Shown here in pieces: positions 1 to 7,204 of a stretch of DNA of 15,542 nucleotides. Positions within the stretch are counted from its first letter, which is position 1, and each line of letters starts with the position of its first letter. Origin of the DNA: an uncultured Oscillospiraceae bacterium (GTDB lineage Bacteria; Bacillota; Clostridia; Oscillospirales; Ruminococcaceae); assembly GCA_934454435.1 (NCBI GenBank), contig CAKSGA010000053.1, forward strand, positions 1 through 15,542, in the 5' to 3' direction. A program made the position numbers and the translations under genes. The notes under the pieces were generated by a model, which was not told the origin of the DNA, made no database searches, and saw only the letters and a program-made list of their open reading frames with translations.

Positions 1-11
1 TCCTCCTACCT
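1..11 (-). promoter_or_regulatory. Ribosome binding site of a gene beyond the left edge
   Basis: Read on the minus strand, the first bases give AGGTAGGAGGA, a strong Shine-Dalgarno sequence pointing out of the window. This suggests a gene divergent from the acetyltransferase whose start codon lies just outside. Nothing of its coding sequence is visible. Confidence 0.4.
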
Positions 12-56
12 TAATTTCTAAACTCTATTCATACATGCTTGTATTTTATTCACCGG

Positions 57-85
57 TTGCAATTTATGAACAATTGTGCTATAAT
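57..85 (+). promoter_or_regulatory. Sigma-A-type promoter of the acetyltransferase gene
   Basis: A TTGCAA -35 box (57-62) and a perfect TATAAT -10 box (80-85) are separated by 17 bases. The predicted transcript would start near 92, so the 5' leader is very short and begins almost at the AAAGGAGG ribosome binding site (92-99). Confidence 0.7.
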
Positions 86-105
86 TATATCAAAGGAGGT
101 CACAT

Positions 106-648
106 ATGGAACATACTTGTTTTTACACACATACTTCACCTATACCCCGGGAAAAATTCACGCACCTGTACCGCATTATGGAATACTCTTTCCCACCCAC
201 CGAGCGTGGCAGCAAGAATTTCCACTACTCCGAATACGACCGCCCGGAATTCTGCTGCATGTGCTACGAGCCTGACGGAATTCCCGCCGGATTTCTGAAC
301 TACTATGACCTCCGGGAAGATAAAACAATATTTGTCGAACATTTCGCCGTGGAACGCTCGCTGAGAGGTCATGGAAAGGGCAGCGATATGCTCCGCAGCT
401 TTATTGAAAGCGCCGGGAACTCACTGATAGTCCTTGAGGTCGAGCCCCCCGAGGGCGACATTGAACGCCGCCGCATCGCCTTCTACCAGCGGCTCGGACT
501 TACCCTCAACAGCGGCGAGTATTTTCAGCCGGAATTCTACGGCTTTTCCCCCGCTATCCCACTAATGCTGATGACCAACAAACCTCTTTCTGACGCCGAA
601 TTTGAGGACGTCAAGCAGCTTATTCACAAAAGAGTCTACCGCAAATAA
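106..648 (+). CDS. GNAT-family N-acetyltransferase
   Basis: A 180-residue protein that looks like a GNAT acyl-CoA transferase, moving an acetyl group from acetyl-CoA to an unknown amine. Residues about 25-34 contain FPPTER, a pattern common near the N-terminus of this family. Residues about 80-100 (FAVERSLRGHGKGSDML) hold the R-x-x-G-x-G acetyl-CoA pyrophosphate-binding loop after a beta strand. The later IAFYQRLGL is the usual beta-alpha segment near the acceptor site. The ATG at 106 is chosen because AAAGGAGG sits 6 bases upstream and a consensus promoter ends at 85; in-frame starts further upstream would lie within the promoter. The gene is monocistronic and convergent with the lipoprotein gene. 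The substrate cannot be predicted. Confidence 0.85.
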   Translation: MEHTCFYTHTSPIPREKFTHLYRIMEYSFPPTERGSKNFHYSEYDRPEFCCMCYEPDGIPAGFLNYYDLREDKTIFVEHFAVERSLRGHGKGSDMLRSFIESAGNSLIVLEVEPPEGDIERRRIAFYQRLGLTLNSGEYFQPEFYGFSPAIPLMLMTNKPLSDAEFEDVKQLIHKRVYRK

Positions 649-680
649 AAAGCTCCTCCCGGACTTCGGGAGGAGTTCGC
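648..680. terminator. Shared (bidirectional) hairpin terminator
   Basis: CTCCTCCCG (653-661) and CGGGAGGAG (667-675) form a perfect 9-bp stem with a GACTT loop, between the convergent stop codons. On the minus strand the hairpin is followed by CTTTTTATTT, a good U-tract, so it mainly ends the lipoprotein transcript. On the plus strand the tail is poor in T, so termination of the acetyltransferase is probably weaker. Confidence 0.75.
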
Positions 681-681
681 A

Positions 682-1665
682 TTAATAGTACTTTATCTCA
701 AAGGCAGCCGGGTAGCTGCGTTCCAGCGACGGGTATTTTTCAAATACATCGGAGCCGTCCGTGAAGCCGATCATCGCCAGCGTGATATCACCAAGGAACT
801 GCGGGATATTGTCATAATCGTAGCTTCCGTCCTCATTGTACGTGTTCCGCATGATCTCCATGGAATACGCCGGGTCGTTCATCACCTCTGTATAGAGCTC
901 CTCGGTCACGCCGTCAATACCGGATTTCCGGTAGAGGTCCACAGCGCCAAACAGGTGGAGCAGCTCATGTGCAACGCAGGCAAGGTTGATGTTCCTGGAA
1001 CCGTATATGTCGTACTGAAACAGGGCCGTCCACTCATAGAAAGTGTCGTCATAGCCCGGGTAATAGACCTGCGAATATGCATTCCCAGCCACGTCATACA
1101 GCACCATGAAGCCTATGCTGTCCGTGCCGTAATTTTCACAGATGTCGTCAATGGGAATACTGCCGATCAGCAGCTGCTGCATTCGCTGGACATACCCATT
1201 TGAATACGCCAGCGAGCTGTCCGTCGCATTGACGGAGTCCTCGTCACTCTCAAGATAATATATCAGGTCGTCATGACCTGCACTGTAGTTGTACAGCGTG
1301 ACATCCTTTCCGTAAAGATCGCCCTGGGCTTCCAGGTATCTGCACGCCTTGTCTATCAGGCCGTTCGTGAAAGAAAGCTCCTCCTGCGTGTATGTGCTGT
1401 CCGGCGTGTCCATAACTACTGTCACGATAACTGATGTGCCCTCCAGCGTCTTTACACTTCCCTGCGGAGGCAGCTCCTGCAGCTCTTCTTCGGCTTCGTG
1501 GCTTGAAATCTCCTGAGTGTATATGGACTCAGTCACAGGAACGCTCGTGGCTTCATACGTCGGTTCTTCGGTATAGCAGATTGTTTCATCATCCAGCCAG
1601 GAACAGCCTGTGACCGCCAATATTCCCGCTGTTAGTACTGCCGCATATTTCTGCCTGTTCTTCAT
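682..1665 (-). CDS. Lipoprotein with metzincin-like HExxHxxGxxD motif (putative zinc peptidase)
   Basis: A 327-residue exported protein. Residues 1-21 form a lipoprotein signal with lipobox VTGC (Cys21), followed by an acidic, Ser/Thr/Glu-rich linker to about residue 70, so the folded part should be tethered outside the membrane. Residues 231-245 read VAHELLHLFGAVDLY: His233, Glu234, His237, Gly240 and Asp243 match the HExxHxxGxxD zinc site known from snapalysin-like and M6 immune-inhibitor-like metallopeptidases. YSMEIM (268-273) may be the Met-turn. AGGAGG lies 7 bases before the ATG. Only about 30 bases separate this start from the yebC terminator, leaving no room for a separate promoter, so it is probably read through from the ribosomal-gene operon. 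The substrate is unknown. Confidence 0.75.
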   Translation of the reverse strand: MKNRQKYAAVLTAGILAVTGCSWLDDETICYTEEPTYEATSVPVTESIYTQEISSHEAEEELQELPPQGSVKTLEGTSVIVTVVMDTPDSTYTQEELSFTNGLIDKACRYLEAQGDLYGKDVTLYNYSAGHDDLIYYLESDEDSVNATDSSLAYSNGYVQRMQQLLIGSIPIDDICENYGTDSIGFMVLYDVAGNAYSQVYYPGYDDTFYEWTALFQYDIYGSRNINLACVAHELLHLFGAVDLYRKSGIDGVTEELYTEVMNDPAYSMEIMRNTYNEDGSYDYDNIPQFLGDITLAMIGFTDGSDVFEKYPSLERSYPAAFEIKYY

Positions 1666-1695
1666 TCAGCACCTCCTTTATGCTTATTCGTTTAA

Positions 1696-1726
1696 CAAAA
1701 AGCGCCCCGCATGGAGCGCCTTTGTT
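1696..1726 (-). terminator. Imperfect terminator downstream of yebC
   Basis: Read on the minus strand, AAAGGCGC and GCGCTTT form a stem with one bulged base, closing a GC-rich loop with a short inner CC/GG pairing, followed by TTTTTG. It lies immediately after the yebC stop codon. The stem is imperfect, which would allow read-through into the lipoprotein gene. Confidence 0.55.
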
Positions 1727-1728
1727 TA

Positions 1729-2481
1729 TCATTCCTCACTGTCGTCGTCAGCGCCGTCCCAGTTGTGCCATACGTTCTGAACGTCGTCGTTGTCGTCGAG
1801 AGCTTCGAGGAGCAGACCCATCTTCTTGATGTGGTCCTCATCGGTGAGTGTGGTGTATGTAGAGGGCACCTGCTCAGCCTCAGCAGAAACCACCTTGTAG
1901 CCCTTCTTTCCGAGCTCCTCAGCTACTGCTGCTACTGTAGAGGGATCCGTTGTGATCTCAACAACGCCGTCCTCAAAGCTGAAGTCGTCACCGCCTGCTT
2001 CGAGAATGTCCTCCATTGCCTTGTCCTCATCAATGTCCCCGTCCTCGTTGTCCAGAACAATGACGCCCTTGCGGGTGAACAGGAACGATACGCAGCCGGA
2101 AGCTCCCATGTTTCCGCCGAACTTATCGAAGTAATGACGTATCTCGCCTGCGGTACGGTTTCTATTGTCGGTGAGGCACTCAACTATAACTGCAACGCCG
2201 TTCGGACCGTAGCCCTCATATACGCAGTCCTCATAGTCGTTCTTCTCTGCGCCGCCGGCAGCCTTCTTCAGAAGTCTGTCGATGTTGTCGTTCGGGATAT
2301 TGTTGCTCTTCGCCTTCTGTACCAGTGCGTAAAGTCTGGAGTTGTTTGCCGGATCAGCGCTGCCGGTCTCCTTGATGCAAACGAGGATCTCACGGCTGAT
2401 CTTGGTGAATACCTTTGCCCTTGCGCCGTCCTTTTCACCCTTCTTGCGCTTGATGGTGCTCCATTTTGAATGTCCTGACAT
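1729..2481 (-). CDS. yebC: YebC/PmpR/TACO1-family regulatory protein
   Basis: A 250-residue, full-length member of the YebC family. The hallmark N-terminus MSGHSKWSTIKRKKGEKD is present, as are the conserved YEGYGPNGVAVIVECLTDNRNRTA (domain 2 region) and GCVSFLFTRKGVI segments, in the usual three-domain layout with a very acidic C-terminus. Members have been described as DNA-binding transcription regulators and, including mitochondrial TACO1, as factors assisting translation of difficult (proline-rich) sequences; which applies here cannot be seen. It is the last gene of the run coming from rplU/obgE, 31 bases after the YitT gene, with AAGGAG upstream of the ATG. The company of ribosome-related genes fits a translation role. 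Confidence 0.95.
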   Translation of the reverse strand: MSGHSKWSTIKRKKGEKDGARAKVFTKISREILVCIKETGSADPANNSRLYALVQKAKSNNIPNDNIDRLLKKAAGGAEKNDYEDCVYEGYGPNGVAVIVECLTDNRNRTAGEIRHYFDKFGGNMGASGCVSFLFTRKGVIVLDNEDGDIDEDKAMEDILEAGGDDFSFEDGVVEITTDPSTVAAVAEELGKKGYKVVSAEAEQVPSTYTTLTDEDHIKKMGLLLEALDDNDDVQNVWHNWDGADDDSEE

Positions 2482-2512
2482 AGTTTTTCTCCTTATTCTG
2501 ATTATGATTAAT

Positions 2513-3382
2513 TCAATCCAGCTTCTGGAAGCCCTTGCCCAGGACCTCGCTTGCGCCGGTAATAATTACGAATGCATTCGGATCAGTCTGCTTGACTATC
2601 CGCTTGACCTTGACATACTCGTTCTTGTGCACCGCAATGCACACGACCTGTCTGTCCTCGCCGCTGTAGGCACCCTCACCCTTCAACAGCGTTACTCCCC
2701 GCTTCTGCTTCAGGAGCTTCTCTGCGATCTCCATGGGCTTTTCTGAAAAGATCATCAGGAATTTTCCCTCAAGACCGCCGTAAACCAGTGCGTCGATCAC
2801 CTTTGACTGAACAAAGACCGAAACGATGGCGTACAGCACAACATCAAGATCCTTATAAACGAAATACCCGCTGAGCGCCACTCCTGCATTGATCAGGAAC
2901 GATATCTGCCCCAGCTTTATCTCGGGCTTGAACCGGTTGATTATCTTGTTGACTATATCCGTGCCGCCTGTGGTGCCCTCCCGGGCGTACACGATGCCCA
3001 GACCTGCACCCATGAGCAGTCCGCCGAATATCGATGCCAATATACCTCCGCCGTTATCCGCAACATAAACCGGCACGTTCTTCAGCAGGACGTCCGTCAT
3101 CAGCGAAAGCGAAGCAACACCGACCATCGTCTTTATCATCGTCACCTTATTCAAAAAGATGAACCCTGCAATGACCAGCGGGACATTGATCACGGCGATA
3201 AGCGTACCTATTCTGATATCTGACACGTAACTGATTATCGTTGCAATACCCGTAACCCCGCCGGGAGCTATATTATTCGGCGCTGTGAAACAATGCACCC
3301 CCAGGGCATACACCCCGGAGCCGGCAATGATCACCAGAACATCAATGACCCAGCGCCATACTGTTTTTGCAGACTGTGACAT
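2513..3382 (-). CDS. YitT family membrane protein (DUF161/DUF2179)
   Basis: A 289-residue integral membrane protein. Residues about 10-200 contain several hydrophobic segments, including the family signature FTAPNNIAPGGVTGIATI near residue 32 and REGTTGGTDIVNKIINR in the middle. Residues about 205-289 form a soluble C-terminal domain of the DUF2179 type (GGLEGKFLMIFSEKP through VIITGASEVLGKGF). The function of YitT proteins is not established. AGGGGGG lies just before the ATG, and the gene begins 8 bases after the mrnC stop, consistent with translational coupling in one operon. Confidence 0.9.
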   Translation of the reverse strand: MSQSAKTVWRWVIDVLVIIAGSGVYALGVHCFTAPNNIAPGGVTGIATIISYVSDIRIGTLIAVINVPLVIAGFIFLNKVTMIKTMVGVASLSLMTDVLLKNVPVYVADNGGGILASIFGGLLMGAGLGIVYAREGTTGGTDIVNKIINRFKPEIKLGQISFLINAGVALSGYFVYKDLDVVLYAIVSVFVQSKVIDALVYGGLEGKFLMIFSEKPMEIAEKLLKQKRGVTLLKGEGAYSGEDRQVVCIAVHKNEYVKVKRIVKQTDPNAFVIITGASEVLGKGFQKLD

Positions 3383-3390
3383 ATTCCCCC

Positions 3391-3792
3391 CTAGACCGGA
3401 AGCGCCTCACATATCGCCGCAAACAGCGTTTCTATGCGCTCCTCCTGACCAGAAAGGCTGAGGTAGCCGAACAGAGCTTCCAGAGCGGTAGCCCTGCGGT
3501 ACTCCGAGGGCTTTGCACTCTTCGGAACGGAGATGCCTCCGGCATTTCTGCCACGGCGCAGTATATCAGCTTCACGTTCATTAAGCATAGGCTCGATGAC
3601 ATCGACCGCCTTTGACTGATAGGACGCCCTCACCTGCTCCACCGCAAGATCATGCAGCCGTCCAGCGTTCGTGTTACCCCTCAGCACGACCTCACGCCGC
3701 ACCAGCAGCTCATACACGCAGTCGCCATAAAAAGCCAGCACATTCGGGCTGTAGGCGCCTGCGTCATGCTCGCTCAGTACTGTCAAAGCCAT
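3391..3792 (-). CDS. mrnC: Mini-ribonuclease III
   Basis: A 133-residue RNase III catalytic domain without a dsRNA-binding domain, the normal length of Mini-III. YSPNVLAFYGDCVYELLVR carries the first catalytic acid (Asp24) and EYRRATALEALFGYL carries the second (Glu105). The dimer/helix segments between them are intact. In Bacillus this enzyme matures the ends of 23S rRNA in the 50S subunit, which fits its place downstream of rplU, rpmA and obgE. It follows the methyltransferase-like gene by 4 bases and precedes the YitT gene by 8, so all are likely co-transcribed. Confidence 0.93.
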   Translation of the reverse strand: MALTVLSEHDAGAYSPNVLAFYGDCVYELLVRREVVLRGNTNAGRLHDLAVEQVRASYQSKAVDVIEPMLNEREADILRRGRNAGGISVPKSAKPSEYRRATALEALFGYLSLSGQEERIETLFAAICEALPV

Positions 3793-3796
3793 TCCA

Positions 3797-4492
3797 TCAA
3801 CCTTTCAGTATGTAGTATACGCAGCTGTATTCCTCACAGTGCGCCTCAAAAATCCCGGTTTCCTTTTTCAGTTCGCTCATTCCCAGTGACACCGTGCTGT
3901 CGTCCTTGTGTATGCCTGCGTACTTCTCCGCTGCTTTCGTCAGCGGGTCATAGTACCCTGCATGCCAGTCGGATTTCGGTGCGATGTAGAAATCGTGCAC
4001 CCTCCAGCCGTTTTCCTTTGCCAGCACAAGCACCTTGTCCAACGGGAGTATCCTCCCGAAACGCTTCTGGCAGAACAGCCTCGTATCCGGCGAGGGTTCG
4101 GTGAGCCAGCTCACGGCACGGTACACAAGTGTGCCGCCCTTTGCCAGCTTGTCCCGCAGCTCCTCCAGCCGCTGTGCGCAGCCGTCGAACTCCACGATAC
4201 CGTTATACCAGATAAGGTCGTACCCGCTGCCGGGGAGCTCAAAAAGCTGCACGACAGAGGAATTCAGCCCTGCAGCTGCTCCCTGCTCCGCACGGTGTTC
4301 ATCGATGAATGCCGCAGTAAGCTCGCAGCCGAACTTCTCTGATATCATCTGCGGCGTTGAAATATCATCGCCCACGAACAGAGCGGTCTGCGGCTTTACC
4401 CCGCCGAGCATGCCCAGCACCTGCCGTGCAGTGTCAGCACTGCCTGGTGATGAACGTTCAAGGTCATTCAGTAAGACGCTGATAAATGTCAT
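3797..4492 (-). CDS. Putative class I SAM-dependent methyltransferase-like protein
   Basis: A 231-residue soluble protein with an apparent Rossmann-type methyltransferase fold. Residues 37-46 (ALFVGDDIST) sit where motif I (the SAM-binding glycine loop) is expected but have GDD instead of the usual GCGxG. AAFIDEH around 60-66 would be the acidic end of strand 2. YDLIWYNGIVEF is motif-IV-like, and LAKGGTLVYRAVSW is a typical strand-5 segment. The C-terminal part has WHAGYYDPL, also seen in methyltransferase-like proteins. Starts with ATG 7 bases after GAGGT, 33 bases downstream of obgE, and is followed 4 bases later by mrnC. No substrate can be assigned; the altered motif I leaves activity uncertain. 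Confidence 0.7.
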   Translation of the reverse strand: MTFISVLLNDLERSSPGSADTARQVLGMLGGVKPQTALFVGDDISTPQMISEKFGCELTAAFIDEHRAEQGAAAGLNSSVVQLFELPGSGYDLIWYNGIVEFDGCAQRLEELRDKLAKGGTLVYRAVSWLTEPSPDTRLFCQKRFGRILPLDKVLVLAKENGWRVHDFYIAPKSDWHAGYYDPLTKAAEKYAGIHKDDSTVSLGMSELKKETGIFEAHCEEYSCVYYILKG

Positions 4493-4525
4493 TGTTTTAC
4501 CTCGGAAACCAGAGTTTCCCTGATA

Positions 4526-5800
4526 TTATCTTACATAGTTGAACTCGAAATCATAGATGGAAACAAGGTCGTCCTCCTGGATACCCTGTGCCTCCAGCTC
4601 GTCGATTATGCCGCTGGAGCGCAGGACTCTCTGGAAGTACTGAAGGCTCTCGTAGTCCTCCATATTACAGGTGGAGAGTATCGGCGCCATGAACGGAGCG
4701 TCCACGACATAAACTCCATCGACCTTCTGCACAGTGAAGCTGTGCTTCTCGTTTTCGATCTGCTGGAGCTCCGCCATGGTAAGCGGCTGGACCTCGAAGC
4801 GCTTGGGAGGCGGCAGTTTTGAAAGCTCCTGGGCAACGCAGTCCATAAGGGAATCTGTGCCCTCGGTGGTTGCTGCGGAGATGGTAAAGAACGGCAGTCC
4901 CTTTTCCTCAATAAAGCTGCGGAACTGCTCGATCTGCTCCTCTGTCGCCATATCGGATTTGTTGGCAGCGACTATCTGCGGACGCTCCGCAAGCTCCTCC
5001 GAGAAATTGGCGAGCTCAAGATTGATCTTCTCGAAATCATCTCTCGGGTCCCTGCCCTCGATACCGGAAACATCGACCACGTGGACTATCAGGCGGCAGC
5101 GCTCCACATGCCGCAGAAACGCATGACCAAGTCCCACGCCCTCGCTGGCGCCCTCGATAAGTCCGGGGATATCCGCCATGACGAAGGACTGCTCCCCACG
5201 CTTTACAACGCCCAGGACCGGGGTCAGCGTGGTGAAGTGGTAGTTCGCTATCTTCGGCTTTGCGGCGCTGACAACGCTTATCAGCGTGGACTTTCCGACA
5301 TTCGGGAAGCCTACAAGACCCACGTCAGCGAGCAGCTTCAGCTCCAGAACTACATCGAACGCCTCACCGGGGAACCCGGGCTTCGCAAATCTGGGTATCT
5401 GGCGGGTCGGGGTCGCAAAGTTCGCATTGCCCTTTCCGCCACGTCCGCCCTTAGCGACTACCACGGGCTCGTCATCGGAGATATCCGCCATGATCCTGCC
5501 GGTGTGTGCATCCTTGATAATAGTGCCCCTGGGCACCCTGATCACCGTCGGCTCCATGGACTTGCCTGAGCAGCGCTTTGCGCCGCCGTTTTCGCCGTCC
5601 GGTGCGATATATTTCTTCTTGTAGCGGAAGTCCATCAGCGTGGAAAGATTGTCATCAGCGACAAAAACGATATCGCTGCCCTTTCCTCCATCGCCGCCGT
5701 CAGGTCCGCCTGCATTGACATATTTCTCACGGTGGAAGCTGACCGCTCCGTTACCGCCGTTTCCCGCTTTGATGGATATTTCGACCTTATCAACAAACAT
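4526..5800 (-). CDS. obgE: Obg-family GTPase (ribosome assembly / stress GTPase)
   Basis: A 424-residue Obg/CgtA protein. Residues 1-158 are the glycine-rich Obg domain starting MFVDKVEISIKAGNGGNGAV. The GTPase domain has G1 GFPNVGKS (164-171), G3 DIPG (210-213), G4 NKSD (280-283) and G5 ISAA. About 345-424 is the C-terminal OCT domain. I start at the ATG at 5800, not at the longer in-frame start 69 bases upstream: the family begins exactly at MFVDK and a GAGGCGG stretch lies upstream. Obg proteins act in 50S assembly and in growth and stress control. The gene follows rpmA across a hairpin-rich gap, the conserved Firmicute order. Confidence 0.96.
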   Translation of the reverse strand: MFVDKVEISIKAGNGGNGAVSFHREKYVNAGGPDGGDGGKGSDIVFVADDNLSTLMDFRYKKKYIAPDGENGGAKRCSGKSMEPTVIRVPRGTIIKDAHTGRIMADISDDEPVVVAKGGRGGKGNANFATPTRQIPRFAKPGFPGEAFDVVLELKLLADVGLVGFPNVGKSTLISVVSAAKPKIANYHFTTLTPVLGVVKRGEQSFVMADIPGLIEGASEGVGLGHAFLRHVERCRLIVHVVDVSGIEGRDPRDDFEKINLELANFSEELAERPQIVAANKSDMATEEQIEQFRSFIEEKGLPFFTISAATTEGTDSLMDCVAQELSKLPPPKRFEVQPLTMAELQQIENEKHSFTVQKVDGVYVVDAPFMAPILSTCNMEDYESLQYFQRVLRSSGIIDELEAQGIQEDDLVSIYDFEFNYVR

Positions 5801-5872
5801 TCTCTGCCGCCTCACTTTCCTACTGTTTGTTATTTCACGACTTTCAACTTTTATTTCATGCAATATCAAGAA

Positions 5873-5900
5873 AACTTTAAGCCGGATTTATGCAATCCGG
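5873..5900. repeat. Direct repeat copy 1 containing a short hairpin
   Basis: A 28-bp sequence identical to 6046-6073, starting AACTTTAAGCCGG. It contains CCGGATT-TATGC-AATCCGG (a 7-bp stem). It lies between rpmA and obgE and flanks the inner hairpins at their left side. Confidence 0.85.
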
Positions 5901-5907
5901 ATTTCAT

Positions 5908-6024
5908 CGTCGGAAAATCCCCGCTGGGGCTTTCCCGACGGACATATCAGCTGCGTGCACGGCAAGCCGCACACTTGCTGATATAGATGTGTTTTTTGTC
6001 ACGGCAAAGCCGTAACAAAAAAAC
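5908..6024. repeat. Three consecutive imperfect hairpins between the direct repeats
   Basis: Three palindromes lie back to back. The first (5908-5940) has CGTCGG/CCGACG outer arms with CCCC/GGGG inside. The second (about 5943-5986) has TATCAGC/GCTGATA outer arms and a CGGC-AA-GCCG core. The third (5991-6024) has a TTTTTTGT/ACAAAAAA arm and ACGGC-AAA-GCCGT tip. No coding sequence is seen. Such structure could act as a transcript processing or attenuation region, or be a dispersed palindromic element. Confidence 0.75.
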
Positions 6025-6045
6025 ATTACAAGAATTCTCTTAATA

Positions 6046-6078
6046 AACTTTAAGCCGGATTTATGCAATCCGGCTTAA
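6046..6078. repeat. Direct repeat copy 2 with 12-bp hairpin after rpmA
   Basis: The 28-bp repeat recurs at 6046-6073 and here forms a perfect 12-bp stem, TTAAGCCGGATT (6050-6061) with AATCCGGCTTAA (6067-6078), loop TATGC. It lies 24 bases after the rpmA stop on the minus strand. The following minus-strand bases (AGTTTATT) are not a clean U-tract, so it may attenuate or stabilise the transcript rather than end it. Confidence 0.8.
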
Positions 6079-6101
6079 GATGATCAATTAGATTGCAGAA
6101 A

Positions 6102-6380
6102 TTAGTCAGCGTAAACGCTTACCTGCTTCTTATCTCTGCCGAGGCGCTCAAACTTTACAGTGCCGTCAATAAGAGCGAACAGTGTATCGTCAGAACCCTT
6201 GCCAACGTTGTTGCCGGCGTGGATATGTGTACCTCTCTGTCTAACAAGAATGCTTCCGGCATTTACCTTCTGCATGTCAGCACGCTTAACGCCAAGTCTC
6301 TTGGACTCAGAGTCACGGCCGTTCTTGGTAGAACCCATACCTTTTTTATGAGCGAAATACTGTAAACTGATCTTAATCAT
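6102..6380 (-). CDS. rpmA: 50S ribosomal protein L27
   Basis: A 92-residue L27. The Firmicute-type N-terminal extension MIKISLQYF precedes AHKKGMGST; by analogy with Staphylococcus, Prp cleaves after the F so that the mature Ala-His-Lys-Lys tail can reach the peptidyl-transferase centre. The core ([46 protein letters not shown]) is complete. The prp gene lies directly upstream in the same operon, 29 bases away, and supplies the processing enzyme. Confidence 0.98.
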   Translation of the reverse strand: MIKISLQYFAHKKGMGSTKNGRDSESKRLGVKRADMQKVNAGSILVRQRGTHIHAGNNVGKGSDDTLFALIDGTVKFERLGRDKKQVSVYAD

Positions 6381-6409
6381 TGTTATATCCTCCTGTTATC
6401 ATTCGGAAG

Positions 6410-6739
6410 TCAAGCTTCCCTCAACTCAACCTTTACCCCGGGATAGTCCTCTGCAATGCCCTCCATGTGCGCATGAAAAGACTCCAGAAGCTCCTCGCTC
6501 GGGCGGTCAGAACTGTTCAGGCGGAGTTCGATGCGGTTCTCACCGACTGCCACGTCTGCGTCAGCCTTGAAGAAATCAGTCACGGTGTTGCAGACCAGCA
6601 TCACTGCGGAGCTGACAGCCGAGCAGACAATATCATTGCCCTCCCTGCCGTAGCCTGCGTGACCTGTGACTACAAATCCGTATATCGCACCGTTCCGCTC
6701 TGCAAAAACAACTCGCAGATTATGCGTTGATTGCTTCAA
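6410..6739 (-). CDS. prp: Ribosomal-processing cysteine protease Prp
   Basis: A 109-residue Prp (YsxB family) that removes the N-terminal extension of L27. The conserved GHAGYG...[10 protein letters not shown] segment is present; His27 and Cys39 are the predicted catalytic pair with the family spacing of 12 residues. The start is unusual: the only upstream in-frame candidate is TTG at 6739, which overlaps the end of rplU by 20 bases, and no in-frame ATG exists before the conserved core. A CTG at 6718 is an alternative closer to the usual family N-terminus. Overlap with rplU suggests translational coupling, which keeps protease levels low relative to ribosomal proteins. Confidence 0.93.
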   Translation of the reverse strand: MKQSTHNLRVVFAERNGAIYGFVVTGHAGYGREGNDIVCSAVSSAVMLVCNTVTDFFKADADVAVGENRIELRLNSSDRPSEELLESFHAHMEGIAEDYPGVKVELREA

Positions 6740-7025
6740 TTCTTACCTGGCTGTACGGCTGTCTGTGGCCCATCTTTCTCTTGCTGCTCTTCTTGGGCTT
6801 GTAGGTGAATACGGTGATCTTCTTGGACTTACCGTTCTTCAGCAGGGTAGCCTTTACGCTTGCGCCGTCAACATAGGGAGCGCCTACCTTAACGCCGTCG
6901 TCCTTACCTACCATGATAACCTTGTCGAATGTGATCTCGCCCTCGGCCTCAAGCTTCTCGATGAAAACGATGTCGCCTTGCTTGACCTGATACTGCTTTC
7001 CGCCTGTTTCGATTACTGCGTACAT
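6720..7025 (-). CDS. rplU: 50S ribosomal protein L21
   Basis: A 101-residue L21 of normal length, starting [18 protein letters not shown], with the basic [17 protein letters not shown] rRNA-binding segment near the C-terminus. It is the first gene of the operon rplU-prp-rpmA, preceded by GAGGT before the ATG, a roughly 100-base structured leader and a perfect consensus promoter. The 3' end overlaps prp. Confidence 0.98.
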   Translation of the reverse strand: MYAVIETGGKQYQVKQGDIVFIEKLEAEGEITFDKVIMVGKDDGVKVGAPYVDGASVKATLLKNGKSKKITVFTYKPKKSSKRKMGHRQPYSQVRIEAINA

Positions 7026-7126
7026 TTTATATACCTCTTTTTAATCAGACTCGCTGCGTCGGGGTTGCATTTCTGCGCTTACGAGCAGTTCCCGTGAATG
7101 GACACAACTCACCCTGCACATGCGGC
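7026..7126 (-). promoter_or_regulatory. Structured 5' leader of the rplU operon (candidate L21 leader)
   Basis: About 100 transcribed bases precede rplU. On the minus strand GTGAGT pairs with ATTCAC (7094-7112, one G-U), CTGC...GCAG closes a second hairpin (7073-7088), and CTCG/CGAG can pair across it. Firmicutes are known to carry an autoregulatory L21 leader in this position; I infer that this is one from position and folding, not from a recognised consensus. A covariance search with the Rfam L21 leader model would decide it. Confidence 0.5.
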
Positions 7127-7132
7127 AAAATT

Positions 7133-7161
7133 ATTATAGCACATCAAACCCGCCTTGTCAA
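7133..7161 (-). promoter_or_regulatory. Consensus sigma-A promoter of the rplU operon
   Basis: On the minus strand TTGACA (7156-7161) and TATAAT (7133-7138) are separated by exactly 17 bases: a perfect promoter, as expected for a ribosomal-protein operon. The start point would be near 7126. Confidence 0.88.
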
Positions 7162-7204
7162 GGGGTCTGGAACAATTTTTCCGATTTTTTCTGGGAAACT
7201 CCTG

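Noticed and set aside
1711..2469. A 252-residue plus-strand reading frame opposite yebC
   Set aside because: It is the antisense shadow of a clear YebC coding sequence, with no family resemblance and no ribosome binding site.
5801..5869. N-terminal extension of ObgE by 23 residues
   Set aside because: The family begins at MFVDK; the extra residues show no conservation pattern and the upstream start has no ribosome binding site.
5873..6078. CRISPR array
   Set aside because: Only two copies of the repeat, 173 bp apart, with hairpins rather than unique spacers between, and no cas genes.
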